A stretch of 64,000 bases of DNA, taken from the NCBI GenBank assembly GCA_947494545.1, contig CANLVH010000001.1:62001-126000 (forward strand), in the 5' to 3' direction. A program made the translations under genes and the position numbers. The notes under the pieces were generated by a model that saw nothing but the letters and a program-made list of their open reading frames with translations, was not told the origin of the DNA and searched no databases. Shown here in pieces: positions 46,683 through 56,138 of this stretch. The DNA is from an uncultured Mesonia sp. (GTDB lineage: Bacteria > Bacteroidota > Bacteroidia > Flavobacteriales > Flavobacteriaceae). Positions within the stretch are counted from its first letter, which is position 1, and every line of letters begins with the position of its first letter.

Positions 46683-46961
46683 AAACCTTACACTTGCTTT
46701 TTATAGTTTATAAGCTATTATGTTTGGTGGTAAACATAAAGAAAATATATACTTTCTCTTTTATAAAGCCTGTTGTTATTTATAAGAACAAGATTTTTGG
46801 TAAAAAAAATTCCGTAAAGTTTTTTAAAAACTTACTTATAAAGCTTTAAAAAAGTTGTAAAAATCGTCTTTTATAAAGTAGTAATTTACACGGTAAAATT
46901 ATACAAATTAAGCTCGTTTGTTAAGCTTGCATTTGGGTAATGAAAGCTGCAACATATTTGG

Positions 46962-46969
46962 TATCTTTG
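46962..46969 (+). promoter_or_regulatory. -7 box TATCTTTG of the bacilliredoxin gene
   Basis: Perfect TAnnTTTG followed by C. The nearest TTG is 26 bases upstream, slightly farther than usual. Confidence 0.5.
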
Positions 46970-47013
46970 CACTACAAAAAATATTTACAAATACACTTAA
47001 AAAAACAATAAAT

Positions 47014-47424
47014 ATGTATCCACCAGATTTAATCAAACCAATGCGAGAAGAATTAACCGGCATTGGCTTTAAAGAAACGCACACTGCAGATGAGGTAGAC
47101 GCGGCTATTAACAAGTCCGGCACCACTTTGGTAGTGGTAAACTCTGTTTGTGGTTGTGCTGCGGCAAATGCCAGACCGGGAGCGCGTATGTCATTAGATA
47201 ACAACAAAAAACCGGACCAATTAATTACCGTTTTTGCGGGAGTAGACAAAGAAGCAACAGACAAAGCTCGTGCGCATATGGTGCCTTTTCCGCCAAGTTC
47301 TCCTGCAATGGCTTTATTTAAAGACGGCGAATTGGTGCATATGCTGGAACGCCACCATATAGAAGGAAGACCGGCAGAAATTATAGCAGATAATCTTAAA
47401 GATGCTTATAACGAGTATTGCTAA
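47014..47424 (+). CDS. BrxA/BrxB-family bacilliredoxin
   Basis: The 136-residue DUF1094-type protein carries the CGC active site (SVCGCAAANARPG, about 47-59). In Bacillus such proteins remove bacillithiol from oxidised proteins. Bacillithiol-like thiols also occur in some Bacteroidetes. Starting Met is fixed by MYPPDLIKPMREEL, the typical N-terminus. It appears monocistronic. Confidence 0.92.
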   Translation: MYPPDLIKPMREELTGIGFKETHTADEVDAAINKSGTTLVVVNSVCGCAAANARPGARMSLDNNKKPDQLITVFAGVDKEATDKARAHMVPFPPSSPAMALFKDGELVHMLERHHIEGRPAEIIADNLKDAYNEYC

Positions 47425-47448
47425 GAATTAACTGGGTTTAAGCATTTT

Positions 47449-47536
47449 AAACTGTTTCAAAAGCATAGAAAACATCTTAGGTTTAATTTTTAAAAATTAC
47501 TTGGTGTTTTTGTAACTACTGTTTTTGAAACAGTTT
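47449..47536. terminator. Long-loop inverted repeat, probable terminator
   Basis: AAACTGTTTCAAAA (47449-47462) pairs perfectly with TTTTGAAACAGTTT (47523-47536), followed by T, with a 60-base AT-rich loop. A similar structure lies at 59695-59768. Confidence 0.5.
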
Positions 47537-47617
47537 TTATTATGCGTGCATATTTGTTTTTCCGCTTAAAGCGAAAAAAATTCGACTTTTAAACTTATTT
47601 TTGGCGTTTTTAATTCT

Positions 47618-48355
47618 ATGAAAAAGGCTTTAGCATATCTTCTTTCGGTTCTCTTTTATCTCTTTTTTGGATTAACCTTACTTGTTTTTCATGCTTTGCA
47701 ATGCCTTGCTTTTAACTTGTTTGGTTATCAAGCCCACAAAAAAACGGTAGATTATTTAAATCTCTCTATAATTAGATGCTTAAATGTTTTAGGCACGCGT
47801 ATAGAATTTGAAAATGAGCATAACCTGCCGCAAAACGTGCCGCATATTATTGTGGCCAACCATCAAAGTCCGTACGACATTCCGCCAATAACGTGGTATT
47901 TGCGGAAAATTCATCCAAAGTTTATCAGTAAAAAAGAGTTGGGAAAAGGCATTCCCAGTGTTTCCTATAACTTACGTCACGGCGGCTCTATTTTGATAGA
48001 CAGAAAAAATCCGCGTCAAGCTTTGCCCGAAATCAAAAAGTTTGCACAGTATTTGAACAAAACAAAAAGAAGTGCGGTTATTTTTCCTGAAGGAACACGA
48101 AGCAGAGACGGCATGCCAAAACGCTTTTCTCCCAACGGGCTTAAAATGCTATTTAAATTTTGTCCCGATGCAGTAATTGTGCCGGTAAGCATAAATAACT
48201 CTTGGAAATTGGTAAAACACGGTTCCTTTCCTTTAAATATTGGGATTAAGGTGAAATTTAAAGTACAAAAACCTATTTTTGTTAAAGACCACGATATCGA
48301 AACCTTAATTTTGAAAGTGGAGCAAAGAATTATAAAAGATATTATACACGAATAA
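47618..48355 (+). CDS. plsC: 1-acylglycerol-3-phosphate acyltransferase (PlsC)
   Basis: The 245-residue enzyme has an N-terminal membrane helix (about 5-30), the NHQSPYD motif (HX4D catalytic pair) and FPEGTRS. It would make phosphatidic acid. The next gene starts ten bases later and encodes a fatty-acid desaturase, so acyl chains may be desaturated and esterified under common control. A TATTTTTG box lies at 47596-47603. Confidence 0.92.
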   Translation: MKKALAYLLSVLFYLFFGLTLLVFHALQCLAFNLFGYQAHKKTVDYLNLSIIRCLNVLGTRIEFENEHNLPQNVPHIIVANHQSPYDIPPITWYLRKIHPKFISKKELGKGIPSVSYNLRHGGSILIDRKNPRQALPEIKKFAQYLNKTKRSAVIFPEGTRSRDGMPKRFSPNGLKMLFKFCPDAVIVPVSINNSWKLVKHGSFPLNIGIKVKFKVQKPIFVKDHDIETLILKVEQRIIKDIIHE

Positions 48356-48365
48356 AGTTTAGATT

Positions 48366-49358
48366 ATGGCTGAAAAAAATGTAAGATTAGAGGTAATGGA
48401 GCAACTGGAACCAAAAGTACAAGGTTTTATAGACCAGTACTTGATTCCCGTAGATAAAATATGGCAGCCAACAGATTTTTTACCAGACTCGCAAGCCAAC
48501 GATTTTTATGACCAAGTAACCGAAATTCGCGAACTCGCCAAAGAATTACCTTACGATTTTTGGGTAGTTTTGGTAGGCGATACCGTAACCGAAGAAGCCT
48601 TGCCAACCTACGAATCTTGGTTGATGGATGTAGAAGGCATAAACCAACAAGACGGCGGTACTGCTTGGTCTAAATGGGTAAGATATTGGACCGGCGAAGA
48701 AAACCGTCACGGCGATGTGCTTAACAAATATCTGTATTTATCTGGGCGTGTAGATATGCGTGAAGTAGAAAGAACCACGCAATATTTAATAAACGATGGT
48801 TTTGATATTGGTACAGACCGCGACCCTTATAAAAACTTTGTTTATACCAGTTTTCAAGAATTGGCAACCTATGTTTCGCACAACCGCGTGGCAAAATTGG
48901 CGCGCCAATACGGTAACAAATCTTTAGCAAAAATGTGTAAGATTATTAGTGGAGATGAGATGCGCCACTACAACGCTTACAGCACGTTTGTAAACGAAAT
49001 TTTTCAGATAGACCCTAGCAATATGATGATTGCTTTTAAAGATATGATGAAGCATAAAATTGTGATGCCCGCAATGTTTTTGCGCGAAACCGGTCAAGAA
49101 AAAGCTTCTTCTTTTGATGAGTTTAGTAATGCCGCACAAAGAATTGGCGTTTATACCGGCCATGATTATGTAGACATTATGCGCCGTTTAATAAAACGTT
49201 GGAATATTGGCGAAATCTCCGGCTTAACAGACGAAGCGCAAAAAGCCAGAGATTTTGTAATGAAATTACCAGACCGTATGGACCGTATTAACCAGCGTAT
49301 AAAAATATCTCAAGAGGTTACCCATTTTAACTGGGTAAACCCGGCAATGACAAAGTAA
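48366..49358 (+). CDS. Soluble acyl-ACP desaturase (ferritin-like)
   Basis: The 330-residue diiron enzyme introduces a cis double bond in acyl-ACP. Iron ligands are visible in EENRHGD and DEMRHYNA (the two ExxH-type motifs). This soluble desaturase family is known from plants and actinobacteria as well as Flavobacteriia. It is in the middle of a three-gene run with plsC and an HD hydrolase. Confidence 0.92.
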   Translation: MAEKNVRLEVMEQLEPKVQGFIDQYLIPVDKIWQPTDFLPDSQANDFYDQVTEIRELAKELPYDFWVVLVGDTVTEEALPTYESWLMDVEGINQQDGGTAWSKWVRYWTGEENRHGDVLNKYLYLSGRVDMREVERTTQYLINDGFDIGTDRDPYKNFVYTSFQELATYVSHNRVAKLARQYGNKSLAKMCKIISGDEMRHYNAYSTFVNEIFQIDPSNMMIAFKDMMKHKIVMPAMFLRETGQEKASSFDEFSNAAQRIGVYTGHDYVDIMRRLIKRWNIGEISGLTDEAQKARDFVMKLPDRMDRINQRIKISQEVTHFNWVNPAMTK

Positions 49359-49370
49359 TCTTTAATCTTT

Positions 49371-50027
49371 ATGGAAGAAGAGTCGGCGGTAATAATAGCA
49401 ACCAAAAATTATGTAAAAAAAGAGTTGCTTGACGCGGAAGGTGGCCACGATTGGTTTCATATAGAACGTGTGTACAAAAACGCGATGGCCATTGCCAAAA
49501 ACGAAGCTACTAATTTGGAAGTTGTTTCTTTAGCTGCTTTGTTGCACGATATTGCAGATTACAAGTTTCACGACGGTAATGAAGAAATTGGTCCTCAAAA
49601 AGCGGAAGAATTTCTTACTTCTATTAAGGTGCAAGACTCTGTTGTAGAAAAAGTAATTGCAATTGTAAAAAACATTGGTTTTAAAGGCGGTAAACAAAAA
49701 CCAAATTTTGAAAGCACAGAACTTGCCATCGTGCAAGATGCAGATTATTTAGATGCAATGGGCGCAATTGGTATTGCCAGAGCCTTTAATTATGGTGGTT
49801 TTAAAAACCGTAAATTACATGATCCTGCTATTGCACCAGATTTAGAAATGAGTAAAGAAGCTTACAAAAAATCTACGGCGCCGACCATAAATCATTTCTA
49901 CGAAAAATTGTTGTTGCTAAAAAATAAAATGCAAACCAAAACCGGCAAGAAATTGGCCGAAAAACGCCATCGTTTTATGGAAACGTATTTAGAACAGTTT
50001 TTTAAAGAATGGGAAGGCAAGGCTTAA
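49371..50027 (+). CDS. HD-domain phosphohydrolase
   Basis: The 218-residue YedJ-like protein has the HD metal ligands in GGHDWFHIERV, LLHDIADYKF and VQDADYLDAMG. The substrate is unknown (nucleotide-type phosphates are likely). It follows the desaturase by 12 bases and overlaps by four bases the end of the convergent radical SAM gene. Confidence 0.88.
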   Translation: MEEESAVIIATKNYVKKELLDAEGGHDWFHIERVYKNAMAIAKNEATNLEVVSLAALLHDIADYKFHDGNEEIGPQKAEEFLTSIKVQDSVVEKVIAIVKNIGFKGGKQKPNFESTELAIVQDADYLDAMGAIGIARAFNYGGFKNRKLHDPAIAPDLEMSKEAYKKSTAPTINHFYEKLLLLKNKMQTKTGKKLAEKRHRFMETYLEQFFKEWEGKA

Positions 50028-51088
50028 AATAACTCATATTGTTTGTTTTTTAGACGTAAAAAATGTGTTTTATCTAAGGAGCGGCGTTCGCTATTTGGCA
50101 AGTATTTTTGTTTTGCAATTTTAAACTGTTGCGCTACTTGGTCTGCAAACTCTCCTTCTCCACCCATACGCGTTTTAAAGCGACTATCGTTTAGCTGACC
50201 GCCGTGGCAAGCTGCAATTTGATTTAATACTTTGTCTGCTCTATCCGGTAAAGTTTTTCTAATCCAATCTTCAAAGATTTCTGCAATGGTGCCATTTAAG
50301 CGTACAATGGTATAACCAATACTTTCTGCGCCAAGTTTTGCTACTTCCTTTACTAAACTTAAAATTTCGTGATTGTTTATACCGGGTATAATTGGCGCCA
50401 TCATTACGTTTACTGGAATATTATTGGCGGCTAAGGTTTCTACGGTTTGTAAACGCTTTTTTATACTGGCGGTTCTGGGTTCTACCAATCTTCTTGTATT
50501 TTCGGAAAGGGAAGTTATAGAGATATTTATACGTATTAGGTTATATTTTGCCAATTCTTTTAAAATATCTAAATCGCGCAACACTAAAGAATTCTTCGTA
50601 ATAATTGCGGTAGGATGTTTATACCGAAGCATTAGCTGTAAGCATTGCCGTGTAATTTTTAACTTTTTTTCAATGGGTTGGTAGCAATCTGTGTTTCCCG
50701 AAAAAACAATGGTATTTACCAGCCAGTTTTTAGAATTTATTTTCTTTTCGAGTAGTTCTGCTGCGTTTTTCTTTACCAAAATTTTCTTTTCAAAATCTAA
50801 GCCGGCAGAATAGCCCCAAAACTCATGCGTATTTCTGGCGTAGCAATAAATACAACCGTGCTCGCAACCTTGGTATGGGTTTACAGAATATTCCATACCA
50901 ACATCCGGACTTTTTACTTTATTGACAATTGTTTTAGGAAAAATAGTTTGAAACTTGGTTTGCTTATTTTCCGGTTCTTCACCTTCTATGTGGCAATGTT
51001 CTAAAAACTCGTTGTCTGGTGTGTGGTTTAGTTCGGAAAAACGATTTCCGGTATTTTTCTGTGCGCCTCTTCCTTTAATTTTTTGCAT
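50024..51088 (-). CDS. PA0069-type radical SAM protein (SplB-like)
   Basis: The 354-residue protein has the radical SAM CxxxCxxC motif in CEHGCIYCYAR, and the N-terminal KGRGAQKN segment typical of this group. Related proteins resemble spore photoproduct lyase, but the reaction is not established. Its ATG comes directly after the T-tract of a terminator hairpin (51094-51121). Confidence 0.9.
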   Translation of the reverse strand: MQKIKGRGAQKNTGNRFSELNHTPDNEFLEHCHIEGEEPENKQTKFQTIFPKTIVNKVKSPDVGMEYSVNPYQGCEHGCIYCYARNTHEFWGYSAGLDFEKKILVKKNAAELLEKKINSKNWLVNTIVFSGNTDCYQPIEKKLKITRQCLQLMLRYKHPTAIITKNSLVLRDLDILKELAKYNLIRINISITSLSENTRRLVEPRTASIKKRLQTVETLAANNIPVNVMMAPIIPGINNHEILSLVKEVAKLGAESIGYTIVRLNGTIAEIFEDWIRKTLPDRADKVLNQIAACHGGQLNDSRFKTRMGGEGEFADQVAQQFKIAKQKYLPNSERRSLDKTHFLRLKNKQYELF

Positions 51089-51093
51089 AAAAA

Positions 51094-51121
51094 AACTTTG
51101 ACTTATTGCTAAGTCAAAGTT
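51094..51121 (-). terminator. Terminator abutting the radical SAM start codon
   Basis: AACTTTGACTTA pairs perfectly with TAAGTCAAAGTT around four bases, and on the minus strand is followed by a T-run that touches the ATG at 51088. It ends the upstream transcript (51162-52769). A TAACTTTG promoter box (51115-51122, minus) overlaps one arm. Confidence 0.8.
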
Positions 51122-51161
51122 AGTTATAAATAGGATTTATTCCAAATTAATGGAATTTGAC

Positions 51162-52769
51162 CTAATTTAAAGAAATCTCTACCATTTTCTTTTTTCGGCC
51201 TTTAGAGCCTTCAAAAATTAACTTATCGCCGGTTTTATTAAATATGCCATTCATTACTTTATAAGTAACTTTAGATTCTTTATGGTCAATTATTTGTTGG
51301 TAGTCAAATTTCCCTTCGGCATCTATTTCAATTAAAAACATACTCATTTTCTTGGCGCGTTTGTCTTTAAATTTAATACGATCGTCTCTAATTTTTCGTA
51401 CTTTATCTGATGCATTTAAAAAGATAAGGGTTTTATCGTTATGCGGCATTGCGGTAAACGATAAATAAGGCGAGTTGGTGCCGGCTTCTTGCTTTTTGTT
51501 AATGTTTCTAGCCCAGATCATTTCCCCGGAAGGGTTCATTCTGCAACTAAAAATATCGTCAAAATGATAAGTGGTTTGGGTAGTGGTAGCTCCCATTCCG
51601 CCATAAACCGTGCTGGTAACTACGTAGTATTCTTCTGCGCTAAAAATAACGTCTCCTGCATCATTTATGTAAATACCACGGTAGGTAAATTCTGCTTTTT
51701 CTTTACCTTTTCTTTTCTTACGTTTGCCGCGCTTTTCGCCATATTTGTCAATTAAAAATTGCTCGGTAAACCTATTGAATTTTTCTTTTTCTACACTTAG
51801 GTTTTCAGGATTTAAACGGTAATAAACCGTACCAACTTTGTATCTATTATCGTGCTTGTCTGAATAAAAGCCTACGCAAACCAGTTGATCTTTTTTATGA
51901 ACAAGTTTCATAGATACCACAAAATTTTCTGTGGTGTCAAAAGTAGTTTCTTGTAGACCGTTTGCTGTTAATTTATATATTTTGAAATGGTAATTGGCTT
52001 CGCCGCCTTTTTTTATGCGTTTGGTGTTGTTTTCGTAAACTTTTCCTAAGAAATAGACAGCACCATCTTTATCGCTTACCACAATATCGTTATATGAAAA
52101 TAAGCGGTCGCGTACATCGCTTTGAAATTCGTGTTCAAAAACTTTTTCTAAATTATCGTTATACACAAGAACACGGTTGGTTTGGGTGTCATCATCTTTG
52201 ATATCAAAATTAAAAACAAAGTATTTTTTATTGTCAGAAAACCAAACTTCTCCGGTAGGGTCGTGGTCTATTTTGCCTTTATTGGTTATAGGAATTGCGC
52301 CAATTGCAAAATAGAAAGGTTTTTTTACTTCTTTTCTGCTTAAGGTAAAAAGTTCTTTTTCTGTAAACTTCATGGTGTTTAAAGGCGCACTTAAAACGCT
52401 ATAAACATTTTGATTGCTCTTACGGTCGCGTTTATAAGAAATAAGATGTAGCTTTTGGTCTTTGATAAAAATATTTTTTATACTGCTGTCATCTATTTCG
52501 TATTCGGCGTCGTTTACAAGATTTAAGTTAGAATCATAATATTCTATCAAATAGCCTTTTGGGGACTTTGTTATTAAACCGGCATAATACATACGTACTA
52601 TTACCGTACCGCCATTATCGTCGTTAGCGGTAAAAACTAATTCAGAATGTTTTTTCTTGTCTTTAAAGGTTTTGCTTTTTTCTATAGAATAGTTGGTAGA
52701 GATTTGGGCTTGTAGGCTGTAGCTAAAAAAAAGCATAAGAAAGCTAAGCCCTAAAAAGGTTTTCTTCAT
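51162..52769 (-). CDS. Secreted protein of unknown function
   Basis: The 535-residue exported protein has a signal peptide (about 1-22, MKKTFLGLSFLMLFFSYSLQ) when started at ATG 52769. The mature chain is all-beta in pattern, with repeated (F/Y)-x-(F/V) strands and DxDG-like turns that suggest a beta-propeller. No catalytic motif is recognised. Highly basic segments (RGKRKKRKGKEK, KIRDDRIKFKDKRAKK) are unusual for an exported protein. Confidence 0.75.
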   Translation of the reverse strand: MKKTFLGLSFLMLFFSYSLQAQISTNYSIEKSKTFKDKKKHSELVFTANDDNGGTVIVRMYYAGLITKSPKGYLIEYYDSNLNLVNDAEYEIDDSSIKNIFIKDQKLHLISYKRDRKSNQNVYSVLSAPLNTMKFTEKELFTLSRKEVKKPFYFAIGAIPITNKGKIDHDPTGEVWFSDNKKYFVFNFDIKDDDTQTNRVLVYNDNLEKVFEHEFQSDVRDRLFSYNDIVVSDKDGAVYFLGKVYENNTKRIKKGGEANYHFKIYKLTANGLQETTFDTTENFVVSMKLVHKKDQLVCVGFYSDKHDNRYKVGTVYYRLNPENLSVEKEKFNRFTEQFLIDKYGEKRGKRKKRKGKEKAEFTYRGIYINDAGDVIFSAEEYYVVTSTVYGGMGATTTQTTYHFDDIFSCRMNPSGEMIWARNINKKQEAGTNSPYLSFTAMPHNDKTLIFLNASDKVRKIRDDRIKFKDKRAKKMSMFLIEIDAEGKFDYQQIIDHKESKVTYKVMNGIFNKTGDKLIFEGSKGRKKKMVEISLN

Positions 52770-52821
52770 AATAAGTTGGTTAAATTGGTTTGCTGGTAAT
52801 TTAACACATTTTAACAAATAA

Positions 52822-52856
52822 AAAAAACCGAATATGTAATTTATATTCGGTTTTTT
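52822..52856. terminator. Terminator after the enoyl-CoA hydratase gene
   Basis: AAAAAACCGAATAT pairs perfectly with ATATTCGGTTTTTT around a 7-base loop. On the minus strand it follows the hydratase gene directly. Confidence 0.88.
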
Positions 52857-52876
52857 GTGGTTGGTCGTTAAATATT

Positions 52877-53659
52877 TTATTTATTTGGGAAGTTTGGTTT
52901 CTTTTTATTTAAAAATGCTTGCGTACCTTCTTTAAAATCTTCGGTACCAAAACTCTTCCCGAAATTTTCTATTTCTTTTTCAAAACCATTCACACCATCT
53001 TTATAATTAGCGTTTATAGCTTCTATAGCTTGCGCAACGGCAACCATTGAGTTGTTGGTGATTTTGTTGGCTAAATTTTCCGTAAAGTCTTTTAGCTCTT
53101 CTAGAGTGGTTACGTGATTTACCAAACCGTATTGTAGTGCTTGTTTGGCATCTATCATTTTTGCGGTAAAAATCATTTCCATAGCGCGACCTTTTCCTAC
53201 CAATTGTGGTAAACGTTGCGTACCGCCGTAACCGGGTATTACGCCAAGAGAAGTTTCTGGCAAGCCCATTTTTGCGTTATCAGATGCTACTCTAAGATGT
53301 GCTGCCATTGCCAATTCTAGTCCGCCGCCAAGGGCAAAACCATTTATGGCTGCAATTACCGGTTTATGAAAGTTGGCTATTTTATCAAAAACTTCTTCGT
53401 GGCCTTTTGCAGAAAGGTCTTTGCCTTCTGAAACATTGTAATTGGCAAATTCTGAAATATCTGCTCCGGCAACAAAGGCTTTTTCGCCGCTTCCGGTTAT
53501 GATAATTACTTTGGTAGCTTCATCTGTTTTAAAATCTTCAAAAGCTTGGTGAATTTCTGCTAAGGTTTCGCGGTTTAACGCATTTAACTTTTTTGGTCTG
53601 TCTATGGTTAAATACGAAATGCCGTCTTGGTTGCTAAGGCTAATGTTGTTATAGTTCAT
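52877..53659 (-). CDS. Enoyl-CoA hydratase/isomerase
   Basis: The 260-residue crotonase-fold enzyme hydrates 2-enoyl-CoA in fatty-acid breakdown. The oxyanion-hole segment AGADISEF and the catalytic glutamates in GGGLELAMA and GLPETSLGVIPGYGGTQRL are present. It starts six bases after the sensor kinase stop, so the two are cotranscribed although functionally unrelated. A TTTCCGTAAAG copy at 53087-53097 encodes Phe-Thr-Glu. Confidence 0.95.
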   Translation of the reverse strand: MNYNNISLSNQDGISYLTIDRPKKLNALNRETLAEIHQAFEDFKTDEATKVIIITGSGEKAFVAGADISEFANYNVSEGKDLSAKGHEEVFDKIANFHKPVIAAINGFALGGGLELAMAAHLRVASDNAKMGLPETSLGVIPGYGGTQRLPQLVGKGRAMEMIFTAKMIDAKQALQYGLVNHVTTLEELKDFTENLANKITNNSMVAVAQAIEAINANYKDGVNGFEKEIENFGKSFGTEDFKEGTQAFLNKKKPNFPNK

Positions 53660-53664
53660 ATTCT

Positions 53665-55116
53665 TTATTTTTTAGGAAATTTAACGATAAAAGTTGTACC
53701 TACATCTTCTTGAGAAGTAAAATCTATGCTTCCGTCGTAAGCTTCTATAATGGTTTTAATTATGCCCAAACCTAAGCCCATTCCGCTAGATTTGGTGGTA
53801 AATTTAGGTTCAAAGATACGCGATTTGTTTTTTTCTGAAATTCCCGTACCATTATCTATTATAAAGATACAAACTTGGCCTTGGTCTTCTGTTACCTTTA
53901 CGGAAACTTTTGGGTTTTCTTGACTCTTGGTAGCTTGTATAGCATTTTTAACCAAATTGGTTACCACGCGTATTAGTTGCGTGCGGTCAAATTTGGCAAA
54001 AATTTCTTCTTTTTCTGTACGGAATTCTACGTAACTTTCATTAAAAATATCTACGGCCAATTTTACGATTTTTGGTACGTTTAGCGTTTCGTTTTGTTGG
54101 GCGGGCATTTTGGCAAAATTAGAAAACGCCGAAGCTATAGAGCTCATTGTATCTATTTGCTGAATTAGAGAAGTGCAAAATTCTTTAAGCTTTTCTTCAA
54201 TTTCGGGATCGTTTTTATCAAAACGTCTTTCAAAACTCTGTACGCTAAGCCGCATTGGCGTTAACGGGTTTTTAATCTCGTGCGCTACCTGTTTTGCCAT
54301 TTCGCGCCAAGCGTGTTCTCGCTCACTGGTAGCCAATTTTACCGCGCTTTCTTCCAACTCGTCTATCATAGAGTTGTAGGCTTCTACCAAGAGTTTTATT
54401 TCTTGCGAAGCGTCTTGAATAACTATTTTTTTGTTTTTACGGTCTAATCTGGTGCTATGTATTTTTTGACTAACTGTTTTTAAAGATTTGGTTATGTATT
54501 TAGATAAAAAATAAGCCAGCAAAATAGCCGCGATGAGTACAACCAAATAAACCTGTGCCAAAATGACTAAAAAATTTCGTAATTGTCTGTCAATAAAACC
54601 ATCGTCCTCAATATGTGGTAGGTTTAAAATGGCAAGCGGTTTAAAGTATTTATCGGTTATATACGTGTACGAAGAAATATAATCGGTTTCGTTGTCTAAG
54701 TGGTATTTTATAAAGCGTTTATTAGAGGCATTTTCTAATCCTTTTAAAGCATAAGCCGGCATTTTGGTAGAAGCCGTGTCTCTAAAAAAATTGGCTTTAG
54801 AAGACTTCAATAATTTTCCGTCAAGGTCATAAATATTAATTTCTGTGTCGTGGATATTTTTTAATTCATAGATTTTCTCTTTAAAAATAAGCGGAATATG
54901 CTCTGTATCTACGGGATAAGTGGTTGTTTTTATTTCGTAATTAATGCTCGCGCGTATAGAAGCTTCTTTGCGTTTTAATTTGTCTTTTTGGTAGACGCGC
55001 GCTTCTTCACGATATTGATAAATAGTGACCCCGGCTATTAAAACCGATGCCCCGATTACCAAAAATATCATACTCAAAAATATGCGGGTGCGCAAAGAGC
55101 GTTTGAGAAAATTCAT
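53665..55116 (-). CDS. NtrY-like sensor histidine kinase
   Basis: The 483-residue kinase has two membrane helices (about 11-32 and 183-203), a periplasmic loop of about 150 residues, a HAMP domain, the His motif AHEIKNPLTPMRLSVQSFERRF and a full ATPase domain (NLVKNAIQAT, DNGTGISE, GMGLGLGIIK). The arrangement resembles NtrY. No response regulator is adjacent, so its partner is elsewhere. Confidence 0.94.
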   Translation of the reverse strand: MNFLKRSLRTRIFLSMIFLVIGASVLIAGVTIYQYREEARVYQKDKLKRKEASIRASINYEIKTTTYPVDTEHIPLIFKEKIYELKNIHDTEINIYDLDGKLLKSSKANFFRDTASTKMPAYALKGLENASNKRFIKYHLDNETDYISSYTYITDKYFKPLAILNLPHIEDDGFIDRQLRNFLVILAQVYLVVLIAAILLAYFLSKYITKSLKTVSQKIHSTRLDRKNKKIVIQDASQEIKLLVEAYNSMIDELEESAVKLATSEREHAWREMAKQVAHEIKNPLTPMRLSVQSFERRFDKNDPEIEEKLKEFCTSLIQQIDTMSSIASAFSNFAKMPAQQNETLNVPKIVKLAVDIFNESYVEFRTEKEEIFAKFDRTQLIRVVTNLVKNAIQATKSQENPKVSVKVTEDQGQVCIFIIDNGTGISEKNKSRIFEPKFTTKSSGMGLGLGIIKTIIEAYDGSIDFTSQEDVGTTFIVKFPKK

Positions 55117-55162
55117 AGGTTGTTTTTAAATTTTGGAAGCCGTCTTGATGCTATACCGACAA

Positions 55163-55702
55163 TTATTTTTTTTGCCGAATGCGTTTATACAACTTTATAC
55201 CCAACATCAATAATAACGCCAAGACAAAAATACCAATTACGCCAAAAATCCAGTTAAAGGCATTTTTTAAAATTACTAAAAATACTACCGAAAACAGAAT
55301 AAGTGTAGCGCCTTCGTTAAAAATGCGCATTTGGTTAGAAGTCCATTTAAAAACATCTTGCTGTTGCTGATTAAAAATTTGTTGGGTTTTGCCATGGTAG
55401 ATAAAAAGCAGCAATACAAAAGCCAACTTTACATGCAACCACGCTTGCGACAACCAAGCCGGATTTAAAATTAACAGCCAAATTGCGAAAATTGTAGCCA
55501 ATATCGCAGATGGCCAAGTAATTATATACCACAAACGGCGTGTCATTACTTTTAATTGCTTACTTAAAATATCTCTATCGGGTTGGGATTTTTCTTGGGC
55601 TTCTATATGGTAAATAAACAAACGCGGAATATAAAATAAACCGGCAAACCAAGTAATTACAAAAATTAAATGGAGCGATTTTATGTAATTATAGTATTCC
55701 AT
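55163..55702 (-). CDS. hemJ: HemJ-type protoporphyrinogen IX oxidase
   Basis: The 179-residue four-helix membrane protein has the conserved His in SLHLIFVITWFAGLFYIPR and YIITWPSAI and the C-terminal RIFNEGATLILF block typical of the UPF0093/HemJ family. It oxidises protoporphyrinogen IX, the step between HemF and HemH. No hemG or hemY is seen in the window, so this probably fills that step. It is separate from the main heme block. CopD-family membership is the alternative name. Confidence 0.85.
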   Translation of the reverse strand: MEYYNYIKSLHLIFVITWFAGLFYIPRLFIYHIEAQEKSQPDRDILSKQLKVMTRRLWYIITWPSAILATIFAIWLLILNPAWLSQAWLHVKLAFVLLLFIYHGKTQQIFNQQQQDVFKWTSNQMRIFNEGATLILFSVVFLVILKNAFNWIFGVIGIFVLALLLMLGIKLYKRIRQKK

Positions 55703-55996
55703 TTAAAGGCTTTTTTAGGTATAGAATTTAGGAAAGCTAAACTACTTGTTTTTTTATTTTTTTGGAAGTTATTGCGGGCTTGTTTTTCCGTACTAAAAAT
55801 TACAACTTTAGAATTTTGCTTTACGGAAATAACTGGGAATAGTTTTAATCTCGTAAATACTAGTTTTTAGCTTGTATACTTTCCGTAAAGAATAGTAGCA
55901 TTTAAAACATATTGTCAGGTATAAACTTTTTCTGTTAGCTTTTAGAAAGCTTGAAAAAAATAGGGTTTTAAAATTCTCCAGTAAGGGTAATAGGTT
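55703..55996. other. Intergenic region with paired repeat words
   Basis: 294 bases upstream of hemJ, and downstream of the feo cluster on the same strand, contain two TTTCCGTAAAG copies in opposite orientation (55819-55829 minus, 55880-55890 plus), 50 bases apart. No gene or promoter box is obvious. Confidence 0.55.
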
Positions 55997-56131
55997 TTAA
56001 TCACAACCGCAGCCTGAAACGCCGCAAGATTTTGTAGTAGTGGCTTTCTTTTTACTTTTCCAAAAGAATTTTTTAACTAAAAAACCTACTGCTAAAATAA
56101 AGGTTATTAAAACTAAAATTTCCTGTATCAT
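55997..56131 (-). CDS. FeoB-associated Cys-rich small membrane protein
   Basis: A 44-residue protein: one membrane helix (EILVLITFILAVGFLVKKFF), a basic segment (WKSKKK) and a Cys-rich tail (SCGVSGCGCD). Its ATG lies seven bases after the feoB stop, so it is the third gene of the feo operon. Such tiny partners accompany many FeoB proteins and are thought to act in Fe(II) uptake. It is too short for standard ORF cut-offs. Confidence 0.9.
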   Translation of the reverse strand: MIQEILVLITFILAVGFLVKKFFWKSKKKATTTKSCGVSGCGCD

Positions 56132-56138
56132 TTCTAAT

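Larger units (their letters stand above)
46657..47013. other. Intergenic region between the J-domain and bacilliredoxin genes
   Basis: About 357 AT-rich bases holding two divergent promoter boxes (46675-46682 and 46962-46969) and a TTCCGTAAAG copy at 46810-46819. I see no gene or strong hairpin in it. Confidence 0.6.
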
